Shown: in pieces, positions 36,747 to 45,129 of the stretch
Layout of the letters: each line of letters opens with the position of its first letter
Numbering within the stretch: position 1 is the stretch's first letter
Origin: Mycobacterium marinum
GTDB lineage: Bacteria; Actinomycetota; Actinomycetes; Mycobacteriales; Mycobacteriaceae
Assembly (NCBI RefSeq): GCF_003391395.1
Contig: NZ_CP024190.1
Span: 3,348,001 to 3,412,000 of the forward strand
Direction of reading: 5' to 3'
DNA length: 64,000 bases
Notes under the pieces: model-generated
Told to the model about the DNA's origin: nothing
The model's database searches: none
Seen by the model: only the letters and a program-made list of their open reading frames with translations
Program-made: the position numbers and the translations under genes

Positions 36747-37160
36747 TCACTCGTAGTACCGGGCTTCGACCACATTGCCGTCCGGGTCTGCGAAGTAATA
36801 TCCCTGCGGCGCCCATCCCCGGGCGCCATAGCTGCGGTTGAGCCGCGCACTGGTGTCCACACCGGCCGCCTGCAAGCGCTGATCGAGCGCGTCGTATTCG
36901 GCTTTCGTCATAGCCAGGCAGACGTGGTTGACCCGATGGCCGGCGCTGCCCGGGCCTCCGGTGAGGGTTTCGGTGTCGGCAACGCTATCCCGCGGCAGCA
37001 GGTCGATGATGGAGTCGGCAGAAACCCGCACACTCGGAAACGGTGCGTCTCCAGCCTCGAACTCGCTGACCCGTACCGGCGCAAGCCCCACCACTTGGGT
37101 GTAGAAATCCACGGCGGCACGGGGATCTGTCGTCCACAAAACGATGTGGTCCAGCCGCAT
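36747..37160 (-). CDS. VOC-family (glyoxalase/bleomycin resistance-like) protein
   Basis: The 137-aa protein has two beta-alpha-beta-beta-beta modules. The metal-ligand pattern is present: LDHIVLWT at the start, HVCLAMTKAEYDAL in the middle and DPDGNVVEARYYE at the end (His, His, Glu). The ATG at 37160 follows a GTG. It could be a metal-dependent lyase, dioxygenase or resistance protein. The FAD oxidase gene follows on the same strand after a 150-base gap. Confidence 0.87.
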   Translation of the reverse strand: MRLDHIVLWTTDPRAAVDFYTQVVGLAPVRVSEFEAGDAPFPSVRVSADSIIDLLPRDSVADTETLTGGPGSAGHRVNHVCLAMTKAEYDALDQRLQAAGVDTSARLNRSYGARGWAPQGYYFADPDGNVVEARYYE

Positions 37161-37387
37161 CACCCTTGTCTACCCGGTCTATACCGCGATGACAAAGCAC
37201 CGCGGATCCAGGCCATTCGGAATGCGCACCGGACCCCGGGGTTGACGGACCTGTCGTGTTTCAAGGACGTGTCATGTTCCTGGGAGGGCGGCCGTTAGCC
37301 GACTTGGTAGTGGCCGAGCAACCTAGGATGCCGTCACCGACGCCGCCAACACGCTGGCGTTCGCTAGACCGATCGGAGTGACACGAG

Positions 37388-38716
37388 ATGGATTTCGCAC
37401 TACTACCGCCAGAGATCAACTCTGCCCGGATGTATGCCGGTCCCGGGTCCGGGCCGATGCTGGCCGCCGCGGCGGCGTGGGACGGGTTGGCGGCCGAATT
37501 GCATTCGACGGCAAGCTCGTATCAGTTGGTGGTCGCGGGGTTGACTACCGGCCCTTGGGTCGGTCCGTCATCGGTGTCGATGGCTGCTGCCGCCGCCTCG
37601 TACGTGGCGTGGACCAGAATCACTGCCACCCAAGCCGAACAGGCGGCCAGTCAGGCCGCGGCGGCAGTGGCCGCCTATGAGGCAGCGTTCGCGGAGACGG
37701 TGCCACCGCCAGAGGTGGCGGCCAACCGCGCTCTGCTGATGATGTTGGTGGCAACCAACCTCTTCGGTCAGAACACCCCGGCAATCGCCAGTACCGAGGC
37801 GCAGTACGCCGAAATGTGGGCCCAGGATTCCGCGGCGATGTATGGCTACGCCGGCTCGTCGGCGTCCGCGACGCAGTTGACGCCTTTCGACTCACCGCCG
37901 TCGGACACCGCGCCCAGTGGGCTAGCGACGCAAGCGGCGGCGGTCGCCCAAGTCGCCGAGACGTCGGCGGGCAACGTGCAGTCCACCGTGGCGCGCACGC
38001 CGCAGGCGTTGGCCGCCGTCCCCAATACGCTCAACAGCCTGGCCGCACCGGCGGCGCTCCCAACGCTGACGCCGCTGGAGCTGCTGGATCTGTTGTCTGA
38101 CCTCAGCGGGCTGTTCATCGACCCGGAAATTGGCGCAGCGGGACTTGGTGTCGACTCATTTGTCGGGATCACGGCCCTGCCTTACGACATCGTCGGCTAT
38201 CTGATCGGTGTACACACCGACGACATCGTCAGTGGGTGGGCTGGGCTCGAGACCTGGCCAGGGCTGGCTTCGGTGCCACCAACCCCATTCCCGGCGGCGA
38301 TCACCAACCTGGGCGGGTCGGCGATATCGGCGGGTTTGGGTGAGGCGAATTCCATCAGTGGGCTCTCGGTACCGTCAGCCTGGACCGTGTCGGCGCCGGC
38401 AATACGCACGCTTGCCCTGGAATTGCCCGGCACCAGCGTCGCGGCCGCCGCCGAAGCCTCTAGCGGCGGCCTATTGGGACAGATGGCATTGGCCAGTGTC
38501 GCGGGCCGGGCGATCGCCGGCACCGGCGGCCTGGGACGGCGAGACCGGCCCGGCGGCGCTACCACCCGTGATCAAACAGCGCCGCAGACCGGTGCGCCAA
38601 CCGGGCCGATCACCAGCATTGCCGCTGAGCTACGTGAGCTGGCGGCCCTGCGCGATTCGGGGATCCTCACCGAGGAGGAGTTCACCGAGCAGAAGCAACG
38701 CCTGTTGCCGCACTGA
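37388..38716 (+). CDS. PPE-SVP protein with C-terminal SHOCT motif
   Basis: The 442-aa protein opens with MDFALLPPEINSARMYAGPG, a standard PPE domain (to about residue 180) with NLFGQNTPAIASTEAQYAEM. The subgroup motif GLSVPSAW (GxxSVPxxW) occurs at about residue 328. The end is unusual for a PPE: the last ~30 residues (AAELRELAALRDSGILTEEE then FTEQKQRLL) form a SHOCT helix pair. SHOCT is usually a small oligomerisation or membrane-adjacent motif. No PE gene is adjacent. It is a predicted ESX-5 substrate by subgroup. Confidence 0.88.
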   Translation: MDFALLPPEINSARMYAGPGSGPMLAAAAAWDGLAAELHSTASSYQLVVAGLTTGPWVGPSSVSMAAAAASYVAWTRITATQAEQAASQAAAAVAAYEAAFAETVPPPEVAANRALLMMLVATNLFGQNTPAIASTEAQYAEMWAQDSAAMYGYAGSSASATQLTPFDSPPSDTAPSGLATQAAAVAQVAETSAGNVQSTVARTPQALAAVPNTLNSLAAPAALPTLTPLELLDLLSDLSGLFIDPEIGAAGLGVDSFVGITALPYDIVGYLIGVHTDDIVSGWAGLETWPGLASVPPTPFPAAITNLGGSAISAGLGEANSISGLSVPSAWTVSAPAIRTLALELPGTSVAAAAEASSGGLLGQMALASVAGRAIAGTGGLGRRDRPGGATTRDQTAPQTGAPTGPITSIAAELRELAALRDSGILTEEEFTEQKQRLLPH

Positions 38717-38920
38717 TCCCGGCAATCCGAACCCGGTGTTGATCGCCGCGCCGAAACCTCTTGCGGCCCAGCATGATTGCGGGCCGCCGCGGCCGAGAAC
38801 GAACCGCAGGAAGTTCGGGTAAATGGCCGGCATTTCCCCGCGCCGAAATATGCGGTTTTCGACCGCCCGCCGCGTTCTGAACCAGCATTAAAACAATGCA
38901 GTAGCGAAATATATCCCAGG

Positions 38921-38949
38921 TTGACTCTGGAAATTTGGATAAGTATTAA
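38921..38949 (+). promoter_or_regulatory. Sigma-A-type promoter of the DUF732 gene
   Basis: -35 TTGACT (38921-38926), 17-base spacer, -10 TATTAA (38944-38949), 120 bases before the ATG at 39069. The surrounding sequence is AT-rich for this genome. The 350-base gap after the PPE gene holds nothing else I can support. Confidence 0.7.
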
Positions 38950-39068
38950 TGGGCAATAGTTTTGGATCTAGCGCGGCTAAGCCGGCGGGCTTAATCTGTT
39001 TCACGTACTGCGCACACTCGCTGACTCCGCATCGGATCTTTATCCCGGAAAGAAAGGACGGGCATGAC

Positions 39069-39392
39069 ATGTCTGCACGTCACTGGCTAGCCGCCTGCAC
39101 TGCCCCTGTCGCGGTTGGTGCCGCGCTAGTATTCGGCACCGCTGTCGCCACGGCCGACGCGACCGATGACGCGTTCCTCGCCCAGATGCACAAGCTGGGG
39201 TTTACCTGGCCAGCGGGAGACGATTCCGACATCGTCTCCATGGGTCACCAGATCTGCGCTGACCGCATGAGCGGCAAGACGCCGGACGCGATAGCCCAGG
39301 ACATTCACACGACCTTGGGCGAAAAAGGCATTACGTTCGCGGACGTGACATCCATGGTTAGCGCCGCGGAATCAACGTATTGCTCGGATTAG
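39069..39392 (+). CDS. DUF732 secreted protein
   Basis: The 107-aa protein has a signal peptide (AACTAPVAVGAALVFGTAVA, cleavage near TADA). The mature DUF732 domain is DDAFLAQMHKLGFTWPAGDDS, then MGHQICADRMSGKTPD with the first Cys, then FADVTSMVSAAESTYCSD with the second. These Cys probably pair. An AAAGGA ribosome site and a strong promoter precede the ATG at 39069. The role of DUF732 proteins is unknown; this one is a closer family member than the protein at 2998. Confidence 0.9.
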   Translation: MSARHWLAACTAPVAVGAALVFGTAVATADATDDAFLAQMHKLGFTWPAGDDSDIVSMGHQICADRMSGKTPDAIAQDIHTTLGEKGITFADVTSMVSAAESTYCSD

Positions 39393-39506
39393 CAAATTGC
39401 AGCCACCGCCAACTGTGGCCGTAAGACACAAATAACCTAGCTATCCTTTTTTCTGACACGCCCTTGACTCCCTCGAGGCGCGCAACCGCTCACTGAGTCG
39501 TGCAAT

Positions 39507-40781
39507 TTATTCGGTGATCGCTGCGAAATCCACCCACAAGTGGCGGGGCCCGCGAAATACCTGATTGTGCCGATACGGAGGCGGGTCGACCACCAGCTTG
39601 GGGGACTGCACCCGCCGCAGGAAGATCTCCAAGGCGAGGTTGACCTCCAACCGAGCTAGCGGGCCACCCATGCACGTGTGGATCCCGCTGCCCCAACCGA
39701 AATGCTCGTTGTCCTCGCGCAGCGGGTCGAACCGATTCGGGTTGTCGAATCGCCGCGGATCCCGGTTGGCCGCGGCGTAAATCAGGTGCACCGCCGAACC
39801 CGCGGGAATCACCGTTCCGCCGATCTCGATTTCATCGGTGGCGCTGCGGCTGGGGAAGAACTGCACCGCCGACTGCAGTCGCTGCACCTCTTCGATGGTG
39901 CGCGGAATCAACTCCGGGCGTTGGCGCACCAGATCCCACGAGCCGGGGTTTCGCAGCAGCGTCATCACACAGTTGGTGATGGTGTTGACCGTCGAGTCAT
40001 GGCCGGCGACCAGCAACAGCAGGGCATTGGCGGTAGTCTCTGGCACCGACATCGGACCATCGGGTCCGTCGTCGTGCAGGAGCTTGGACAACAAGCCCTC
40101 GCCGGGGGTCTTTGCATAGCTGCGCACCAGGTCGCCCAAATAGTCCGTCAATGCCGCGGTGCTGACCCGGCCTTTCTCGGCCAGCACCTGTCCCTCCTCG
40201 GTGTCTCCCTCGGGGCCGAGGTCGGTGCCCGCCATGAAATCGAAGATCCAGGCGTGGAATTTCGGCTCGTCCTCGATCGGCACGCCGAGGATTTTGCAGA
40301 TCACGGCGACGGGTATGGGGTACGCAAAGTCCTCGACGACGTCTAGACGGGTGCTACCGCGCGCGCTGGCCTGGTCCAGGAGGTCGTTGGCCAGCCGCAC
40401 CACGAACGGCTCCATGCTGGGAATCAGGTCGGGGGAGTGGGGCGGGGCGAAATGACGCATCACCTGCCGGCGGGCCCGGTCATGATCGGGCGGGTCGGAG
40501 ACGATGATGCTGGCATCTTGTCCGTAGGCCTGCACGTGTTCGCTGCCCGGTTCGGGCTGGGGGGCTTCACCACCGAAACCCGAAGGGCTTCGGGTGATGT
40601 CGGAGCTGATCCGCGGGTCATGAGCCAGGGCGAGCAGTTCGCGGTAGCCCGTGACAACATAGGTCTTCTCGGCAACCTTGGCCACCGGCGTCTTGCGCAA
40701 CTCGTCGAAATAGGGATAGGGGTTGGGGCGGTTCTCGAACTTCATCGCCTCGGCCCAAGCGGTTTCGGCATTCATCGCCAT
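39507..40781 (-). CDS. Cytochrome P450
   Basis: The 424-aa protein shows the P450 set: the oxygen-activating I-helix LLLVAGHDSTVNTI, the ExxR pair in TIEEVQRLQSAV, and the heme loop HFGWGSGIHTCMGG (FxxGxHxCxG, Cys ligand about residue 369). The substrate is unknown; the early YPYFDELRKTPVAKV region is common to mycobacterial CYPs of several families. It is the last gene of an operon that also encodes its ferredoxin and NAD(P)H-ferredoxin reductase, so the electron chain is complete. Confidence 0.93.
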   Translation of the reverse strand: MAMNAETAWAEAMKFENRPNPYPYFDELRKTPVAKVAEKTYVVTGYRELLALAHDPRISSDITRSPSGFGGEAPQPEPGSEHVQAYGQDASIIVSDPPDHDRARRQVMRHFAPPHSPDLIPSMEPFVVRLANDLLDQASARGSTRLDVVEDFAYPIPVAVICKILGVPIEDEPKFHAWIFDFMAGTDLGPEGDTEEGQVLAEKGRVSTAALTDYLGDLVRSYAKTPGEGLLSKLLHDDGPDGPMSVPETTANALLLLVAGHDSTVNTITNCVMTLLRNPGSWDLVRQRPELIPRTIEEVQRLQSAVQFFPSRSATDEIEIGGTVIPAGSAVHLIYAAANRDPRRFDNPNRFDPLREDNEHFGWGSGIHTCMGGPLARLEVNLALEIFLRRVQSPKLVVDPPPYRHNQVFRGPRHLWVDFAAITE

Positions 40782-40817
40782 CTCCTCACATCCTCATGTC
40801 ACCAGTTGCGCAGCAAG

Positions 40818-42221
40818 TCAGCCTCGGCGGGGCCGGAATTCGGCACCCCGCGAGGTCGGATCGTGTCCGGTCAGCACCACATCGGGCATTGCGGTCGGTT
40901 CGCGTGGGTCCGGGAACCGGGCCGGCATCGGCTCGCAACCGACGGGGCAGTCATAGCCCGGCGGGGGCGGCGGGAAGGGGGCAGACTGCTCAATCAGGCT
41001 CGCGTAGTAGGGCAGCCACTTGCCGTGATCGAACGTGACCGCGCCGACGATGCGGCCACGGTAGCCGTATGCGGCCGCGAAGCGACGTTGTTCGATCGAT
41101 CCCTGGGTGAATACGATCTCGTCGCCGAATGAGCACACGCCGACACTCTTGATGTTGACGCCGAACTGCCCCGACCAGAAAGAGGGCAGCGGCAGGTGCG
41201 GGCGCCGACCCATTTCCAGGCTGATCATGTTGTTGGCTGCCACCTCGGCACCGAAAACAGCGTTGTCCCAATGCTCTTGAGACATGAATTCGTACTCGTA
41301 GAGCACATGCGGGGCCCGCGCTACGTCTCCGGCGACGAAGATGTTGTCGGTCACCACTCCGTTGATGTCGAATGCGCGGCAGCCCGCATCGCAGGCCACC
41401 CCCCAGAACCCGCTTGCCAGTTGCGCGCCTTCGAGCCATTCGACGTTGCGGATCGAGCCCAGCGAGGCGACCACCACGTCCACGTCGAGCACGGTTCCAT
41501 CGGAAAGGCGGGCCGCCCGGACGTGTCCTTCCGCGTCGCCCTCGAGGCCTTCTACCGCCACGCCGGTCCGCAGGTCGACTCCGGCGTCCAACTGCATCTT
41601 TGCCGCGATATCGCCGATCACACCGCCAAGCGCACCAACCAGTGGCGCCTTGCCACGCTCGGCCACCGTCACCGGGAGATCGAGATCCCGGCACACCGAA
41701 GCGATCTCCGACCCGACAAAACCCGAGCCGACGATGAGCACCCGGCGTGGCCGCCGTTTCAATGCCGCGGCCAGCTTCTCGGCGTCATCGCAAGTGCGCA
41801 CCGTGAACAGCCCCTCGAGCGCAGCCTCCTGCGGGTTGAACCAGGGGCGCGCCCGGGTTCCGGTAGCGATCAGCAACCGGTCGTACTCCACCCGTTCACC
41901 GTTGGCCAACAGCACCTGGCGGGTGGACCGGTCCAGACCCACCGCCGCCACGCCCAACCGCCACTGCGCGTCAACCGGACGCAGCCGGGGCAGCTTGGTG
42001 TGATGTGCCGGCACCCAACCCTTGAGCACCTGCTTAGACAGCGGAGGCCGGTCGTAGGGTTCGTACTGCTCGTCTCCGATGATGGTGAGATGCCCCGCAA
42101 AACCCCTGTCCCGCAATGCTTCCGCAGCGCGTAGGCCAGCCAGCGAAGCGCCCACGATGACCACGCGTCCCTGGGCTTTGAAGGTGTCGACGAGTTGGCC
42201 GACCAACGACCCCGGGTTCAT
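40818..42221 (-). CDS. NAD(P)H-ferredoxin reductase (P450 operon)
   Basis: The 467-aa protein has an FAD motif RVVIVGASLAGLRAAEAL (about residues 15-35), EPYDRPPLSKQVL, a second Rossmann motif for NAD(P) RRVLIVGSGFVGSEIASV (about residue 155), and FVAGDVARAP near the end of the FAD domain. The ATG overlaps the ferredoxin stop (ATGA at 42218-42221), coupling translation. The C-terminal extension after the oxidoreductase domain (PGYDCPVGCEP) has an extra Cys pair. It passes electrons to the neighbouring ferredoxin. Confidence 0.9.
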   Translation of the reverse strand: MNPGSLVGQLVDTFKAQGRVVIVGASLAGLRAAEALRDRGFAGHLTIIGDEQYEPYDRPPLSKQVLKGWVPAHHTKLPRLRPVDAQWRLGVAAVGLDRSTRQVLLANGERVEYDRLLIATGTRARPWFNPQEAALEGLFTVRTCDDAEKLAAALKRRPRRVLIVGSGFVGSEIASVCRDLDLPVTVAERGKAPLVGALGGVIGDIAAKMQLDAGVDLRTGVAVEGLEGDAEGHVRAARLSDGTVLDVDVVVASLGSIRNVEWLEGAQLASGFWGVACDAGCRAFDINGVVTDNIFVAGDVARAPHVLYEYEFMSQEHWDNAVFGAEVAANNMISLEMGRRPHLPLPSFWSGQFGVNIKSVGVCSFGDEIVFTQGSIEQRRFAAAYGYRGRIVGAVTFDHGKWLPYYASLIEQSAPFPPPPPGYDCPVGCEPMPARFPDPREPTAMPDVVLTGHDPTSRGAEFRPRRG

Positions 42222-42433
42222 TTGGTGTCCCGATCTGCCGGCGGGTCCACCTCGAGGATGATCGCCTGCACCGGACACGACGCCGCCGCACGTAAAACCC
42301 GCTGCCGCTGGGAGTCGTCGGGGTTGGGGTCATATGCCAGCGCTTCCTCGCCGACCAGCTTGAATACCTCGGGCGCCAGCGGGACGCACTGGGCGTAGCC
42401 CTGGCACTTATTGAGATCGACCACCAATCGCAT
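42218..42433 (-). CDS. 3Fe-4S-type ferredoxin of the P450 operon
   Basis: The 71-aa protein starts at an ATG (MRLVVDLNKCQGYAQC) and has the cluster Cys pattern CxGYAQC and a later ASCPVQAI. The missing fourth Cys is typical of 3Fe-4S ferredoxins that serve mycobacterial P450s. Its stop overlaps the reductase start. The upstream in-frame codons to 42541 lack a ribosome site and were left out. Confidence 0.9.
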   Translation of the reverse strand: MRLVVDLNKCQGYAQCVPLAPEVFKLVGEEALAYDPNPDDSQRQRVLRAAASCPVQAIILEVDPPADRDTK

Positions 42434-42691
42434 ATCCCGACCCTTCGTCTCCGCCGCCTGGTGCCCTCGCGCGCAGAGACTACTGCGTCGCGGCCAACAA
42501 GCGCAGAAATAATCGCGATCGGTCGGCTTCACCTCGCACAAGCGGGTGGCCGAAGCCGGTCGATCGCGACCTCAGACCGGTGCGGGAAGGCGAATCGCGG
42601 TATGACCTGTGCGTAAAACCGGGGTGGGGAAGCGGGTATCTGGATACTCTTACTCGCAACAACATCAAGGGTTGATGCGGAGGGGAGCGGC

Positions 42692-44344
42692 GTGTCGCTT
42701 CTGGTGGTGGCGCCCGAGTGGCTGACATCAGCGGCTGCAGAATTGCAGAGCATCGAATCGGCGCTGAGCGCGGCGAATGCGGCAGCTGCCGTTCCGACCA
42801 CGGGCCTGGCCGCCGCAGCGGCCGACGAGGTATCGACCGCGGTCGCGACGTTGTTTGCCGGATTCGGCCAGGAATACCAGGCGATCAGCACGCAGCTCAG
42901 CGCATTTCAACAGCAGTTTGCCCTGACCCTGAACTCATCGGCCGGGTCATACGCGGCCGCCGAGGCCCAGTCCGTGTCGGTACTGGACACGCTGGGACGC
43001 GACGTGTTCGGGGCGATCAATGCGCCCACCGAAGCGTTGCTCGGGCGTCCCCTGATCGGCAACGGAGCGAATGGGACCGCCACCAGCCCCAACGGGGAAG
43101 CCGGCGGGCTGCTCTTCGGCAACGGCGGCATTGGCTACTCCCAGACTGGGTCGGGGATAGTCGGCGGGGCCGGTGGTTCGGCCGGGCTGATCGGCAACGG
43201 TGGCGCCGGGGGCACCGGCGGTGCCGGCGCAACCGGTGGTGCCGGCGGCAACGGCGGATGGCTCTTCGGTAGCGGTGGAATCGGCGGGACGGGTGGCGCC
43301 AACGCCCTGGGCACCGGTGGGACAGGTGGACTCGGCGGCTCGGCGGGCCTGTTCGGCGGGGGCGGCAACGGCGGCGCCGGCGGCCTCGGCATCAGCGGGG
43401 ATCTCGGGACGGGCGGTGCGGGCGGCACCGGCGGCTTCTTGCTGGGTGACTACGGGGTCAGCGGTGCGGGCGGTGACGGTCGTACCGTGCCGCTGGAGGT
43501 TGTCAACGTCACTGAACCGGTGGTCAACGTCAACGTCAACGGCGGACACAGCACCCCGGTTCTGATTGACACCGGATCCGCCGGACTGGTGATGCAAGTC
43601 AAGGATGTCGGCGGCCCACTGGGGCTACTGCGTATGGGGCTACCCAGCGGAATCAGCATGAGCGCCTACAGCGGGGGACTGACCTACCTATTCGCCACGT
43701 ACCCCACCACGGTGGATTTCGGCAATGGAATCGTCACCTCGACCACCGGTGTCGACGTTGTCCTGTTCTCCATCCCGACGTCTCCGTACGCCTTGACGAC
43801 TTGGCTCAACGCCTTGTGGAGCAATCCGTTGACCACCCCGTTCGACGCATACTTCCAGTCCGCCGGTGTCGACGGCGTGCTCGGGGTCGGCCCCAACGCG
43901 GTGGGCCCGGGCCCCAGCATCCCGACTCAGGCTCTGGGCGGAGGCCTGGGTCAAGGGTTGCTCATCGACATGCAGGGCGGCGAGCTCGTGTTCGGCCCCA
44001 ACCCGCTGATCGGGCCCAATGTCGAGGTCACGGGAGCGCCGATTTCCACCCTGTGGGTCTCGGTGGACAGCGGTCAGCTGATCGCGGTTCCCTCGATCAT
44101 CGATTCCGGTGGCGTGATGGGAACCATCCCATCCTCCGTGGTCGGCGGCTCCACCCTGCCGGCCAACACCAACATTCAGGTCTATGCCGATAGCAGCGGC
44201 TCGGACCGGCTCTACTATCAACACGAGCGACTACCAGCCGACGGTGATTTCGTCGGGCCTGATGAACACCGGGTTCCTGCCCTTCTGGATGCAGCCGGTG
44301 TATATCGACTACAGCCCGGCCGGTACCGGGACGACAGTCTTTGA
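42692..44344 (+). CDS. PE domain-PGRS-aspartic protease (PE_PGRS35/PecA-like), frameshifted at the 3' end
   Basis: The 550-aa ORF has a GTG start with a GGAGGGGA ribosome site. A PE domain (MSLLVVAPEWLTSAAAEL to about residue 95) is followed by a GRPLIGNG linker and a short PGRS Gly-Gly-Ala/Asn region. The pepsin-like domain has active-site aspartates in VLIDTGSAGLV (about residue 290) and SIIDSGGVMG. Such proteins process LipY-type ESX-5 substrates. The terminal 40 residues are out of family. The adjacent frame from about 44222 reads TSDYQPTVISSGLMN and FLPFWMQPVYIDYS to a stop at 44355-44357, so an indel near 44215 has shifted the end. The synteny with culp1 matches Rv1983-Rv1984c. Confidence 0.87.
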   Translation: MSLLVVAPEWLTSAAAELQSIESALSAANAAAAVPTTGLAAAAADEVSTAVATLFAGFGQEYQAISTQLSAFQQQFALTLNSSAGSYAAAEAQSVSVLDTLGRDVFGAINAPTEALLGRPLIGNGANGTATSPNGEAGGLLFGNGGIGYSQTGSGIVGGAGGSAGLIGNGGAGGTGGAGATGGAGGNGGWLFGSGGIGGTGGANALGTGGTGGLGGSAGLFGGGGNGGAGGLGISGDLGTGGAGGTGGFLLGDYGVSGAGGDGRTVPLEVVNVTEPVVNVNVNGGHSTPVLIDTGSAGLVMQVKDVGGPLGLLRMGLPSGISMSAYSGGLTYLFATYPTTVDFGNGIVTSTTGVDVVLFSIPTSPYALTTWLNALWSNPLTTPFDAYFQSAGVDGVLGVGPNAVGPGPSIPTQALGGGLGQGLLIDMQGGELVFGPNPLIGPNVEVTGAPISTLWVSVDSGQLIAVPSIIDSGGVMGTIPSSVVGGSTLPANTNIQVYADSSGSDRLYYQHERLPADGDFVGPDEHRVPALLDAAGVYRLQPGRYRDDSL

Positions 44345-44383
44345 TCACTCCGTGTAGCGCGGTTGGGTGCCGCGGCGGCAAGT

Positions 44384-45025
44384 TCAGTTGAGCTTGCCGG
44401 CCGCGAATGAGGCCGCTTGGTCGGTCATCCCGGCCTGAATGTAGGAGACGTGCGCCATGATGTTGCCGCCGCCGGTGCAAATCGGGTCATCGGCGGCACA
44501 CAAGTTGATCGTCTTGGCGCCATAGAGCGGGTTGATCGTCGGCAGCGGTTGACCGCCCCACAACATGCTCGAGAATCCGCTCGAGGGCTCACCGAAGAGG
44601 GCGACCGCCGCGACGTGATCGGCCACCGTGGACGGCATCGCGGTGCTGGCCAGATCGATTACCGTCGCCCCCTGCGAGTACCCGCCGAGCACGATCTTGG
44701 TGTTCGGGCAGTTAGCGACGGTGCCCTGGATGTGCGCGCTGGCATCGTCGGAACCGAGCGACGCGCTGGTGTGGTAGTCGTCGTTGGCCGGGTAGTTGAC
44801 CGCGTACACGTCCACCGAGCGCCCGCCGACCTGCGAGGTCAGCGAATCGACGAAAGCCTGCCCGATGTTGCCGAGACCGGGTTCCTGGTGGGTGCCCCGG
44901 GCGAAAACTACCGCGACGTCGGAGCACGGGTCGGCAGTGGCGGTCGGACTGTAGATGGGCGCGCTCAGCACTCCCAAAGCCACCACCGCGGCACCAAGGA
45001 TGCGAGCAAAACTGCGTGCGATCAT
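44384..45025 (-). CDS. Cutinase-like secreted esterase Culp1 (CFP21-like)
   Basis: The 213-aa protein starts at the ATG at 45025 and has a signal peptide ending near TATA-DP. The cutinase domain has DPCSDVAVVFARGTHQ, the nucleophile box IVLGGYSQGAT (Ser about residue 118), the Asp in CAADDPICTGG, and the catalytic His in NIMAHVSYIQ. This is nearly identical in motif content to Rv1984c (CFP21/Culp1). It lies convergent to the PE-aspartic protease gene, as in M. tuberculosis. It hydrolyses medium- and long-chain esters and is a secreted antigen in that species. Confidence 0.93.
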   Translation of the reverse strand: MIARSFARILGAAVVALGVLSAPIYSPTATADPCSDVAVVFARGTHQEPGLGNIGQAFVDSLTSQVGGRSVDVYAVNYPANDDYHTSASLGSDDASAHIQGTVANCPNTKIVLGGYSQGATVIDLASTAMPSTVADHVAAVALFGEPSSGFSSMLWGGQPLPTINPLYGAKTINLCAADDPICTGGGNIMAHVSYIQAGMTDQAASFAAGKLN

Positions 45026-45129
45026 TCCCAAATGCTTACACATCGGCGGCGGGGGTGCCGGTGGGGCCGGAGCTTCCGCACGTCAGGTCCCTAACTGCCG
45101 GTGCTGATGCCAGCGCCGTCAATGCGTTG

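Noticed and set aside
36613..36816. Small minus-strand frame between the FAD oxidase and VOC genes
   Set aside because: No ribosome site, no motif, and it overlaps the VOC gene end.
38208..38822. A 204-codon frame inside the PPE-SVP gene
   Set aside because: Arg/Pro-rich second frame of a clear PPE gene; no start signals.
41196..42134. A 312-codon plus-strand frame opposite the ferredoxin reductase
   Set aside because: His/Arg-rich shadow of a well-supported reductase gene.
43200..43460. Tandem repeats in the PGRS region as a mobile element
   Set aside because: They encode GGxGG repeats of a PE-PGRS protein and have no insertion-sequence ends or transposase.
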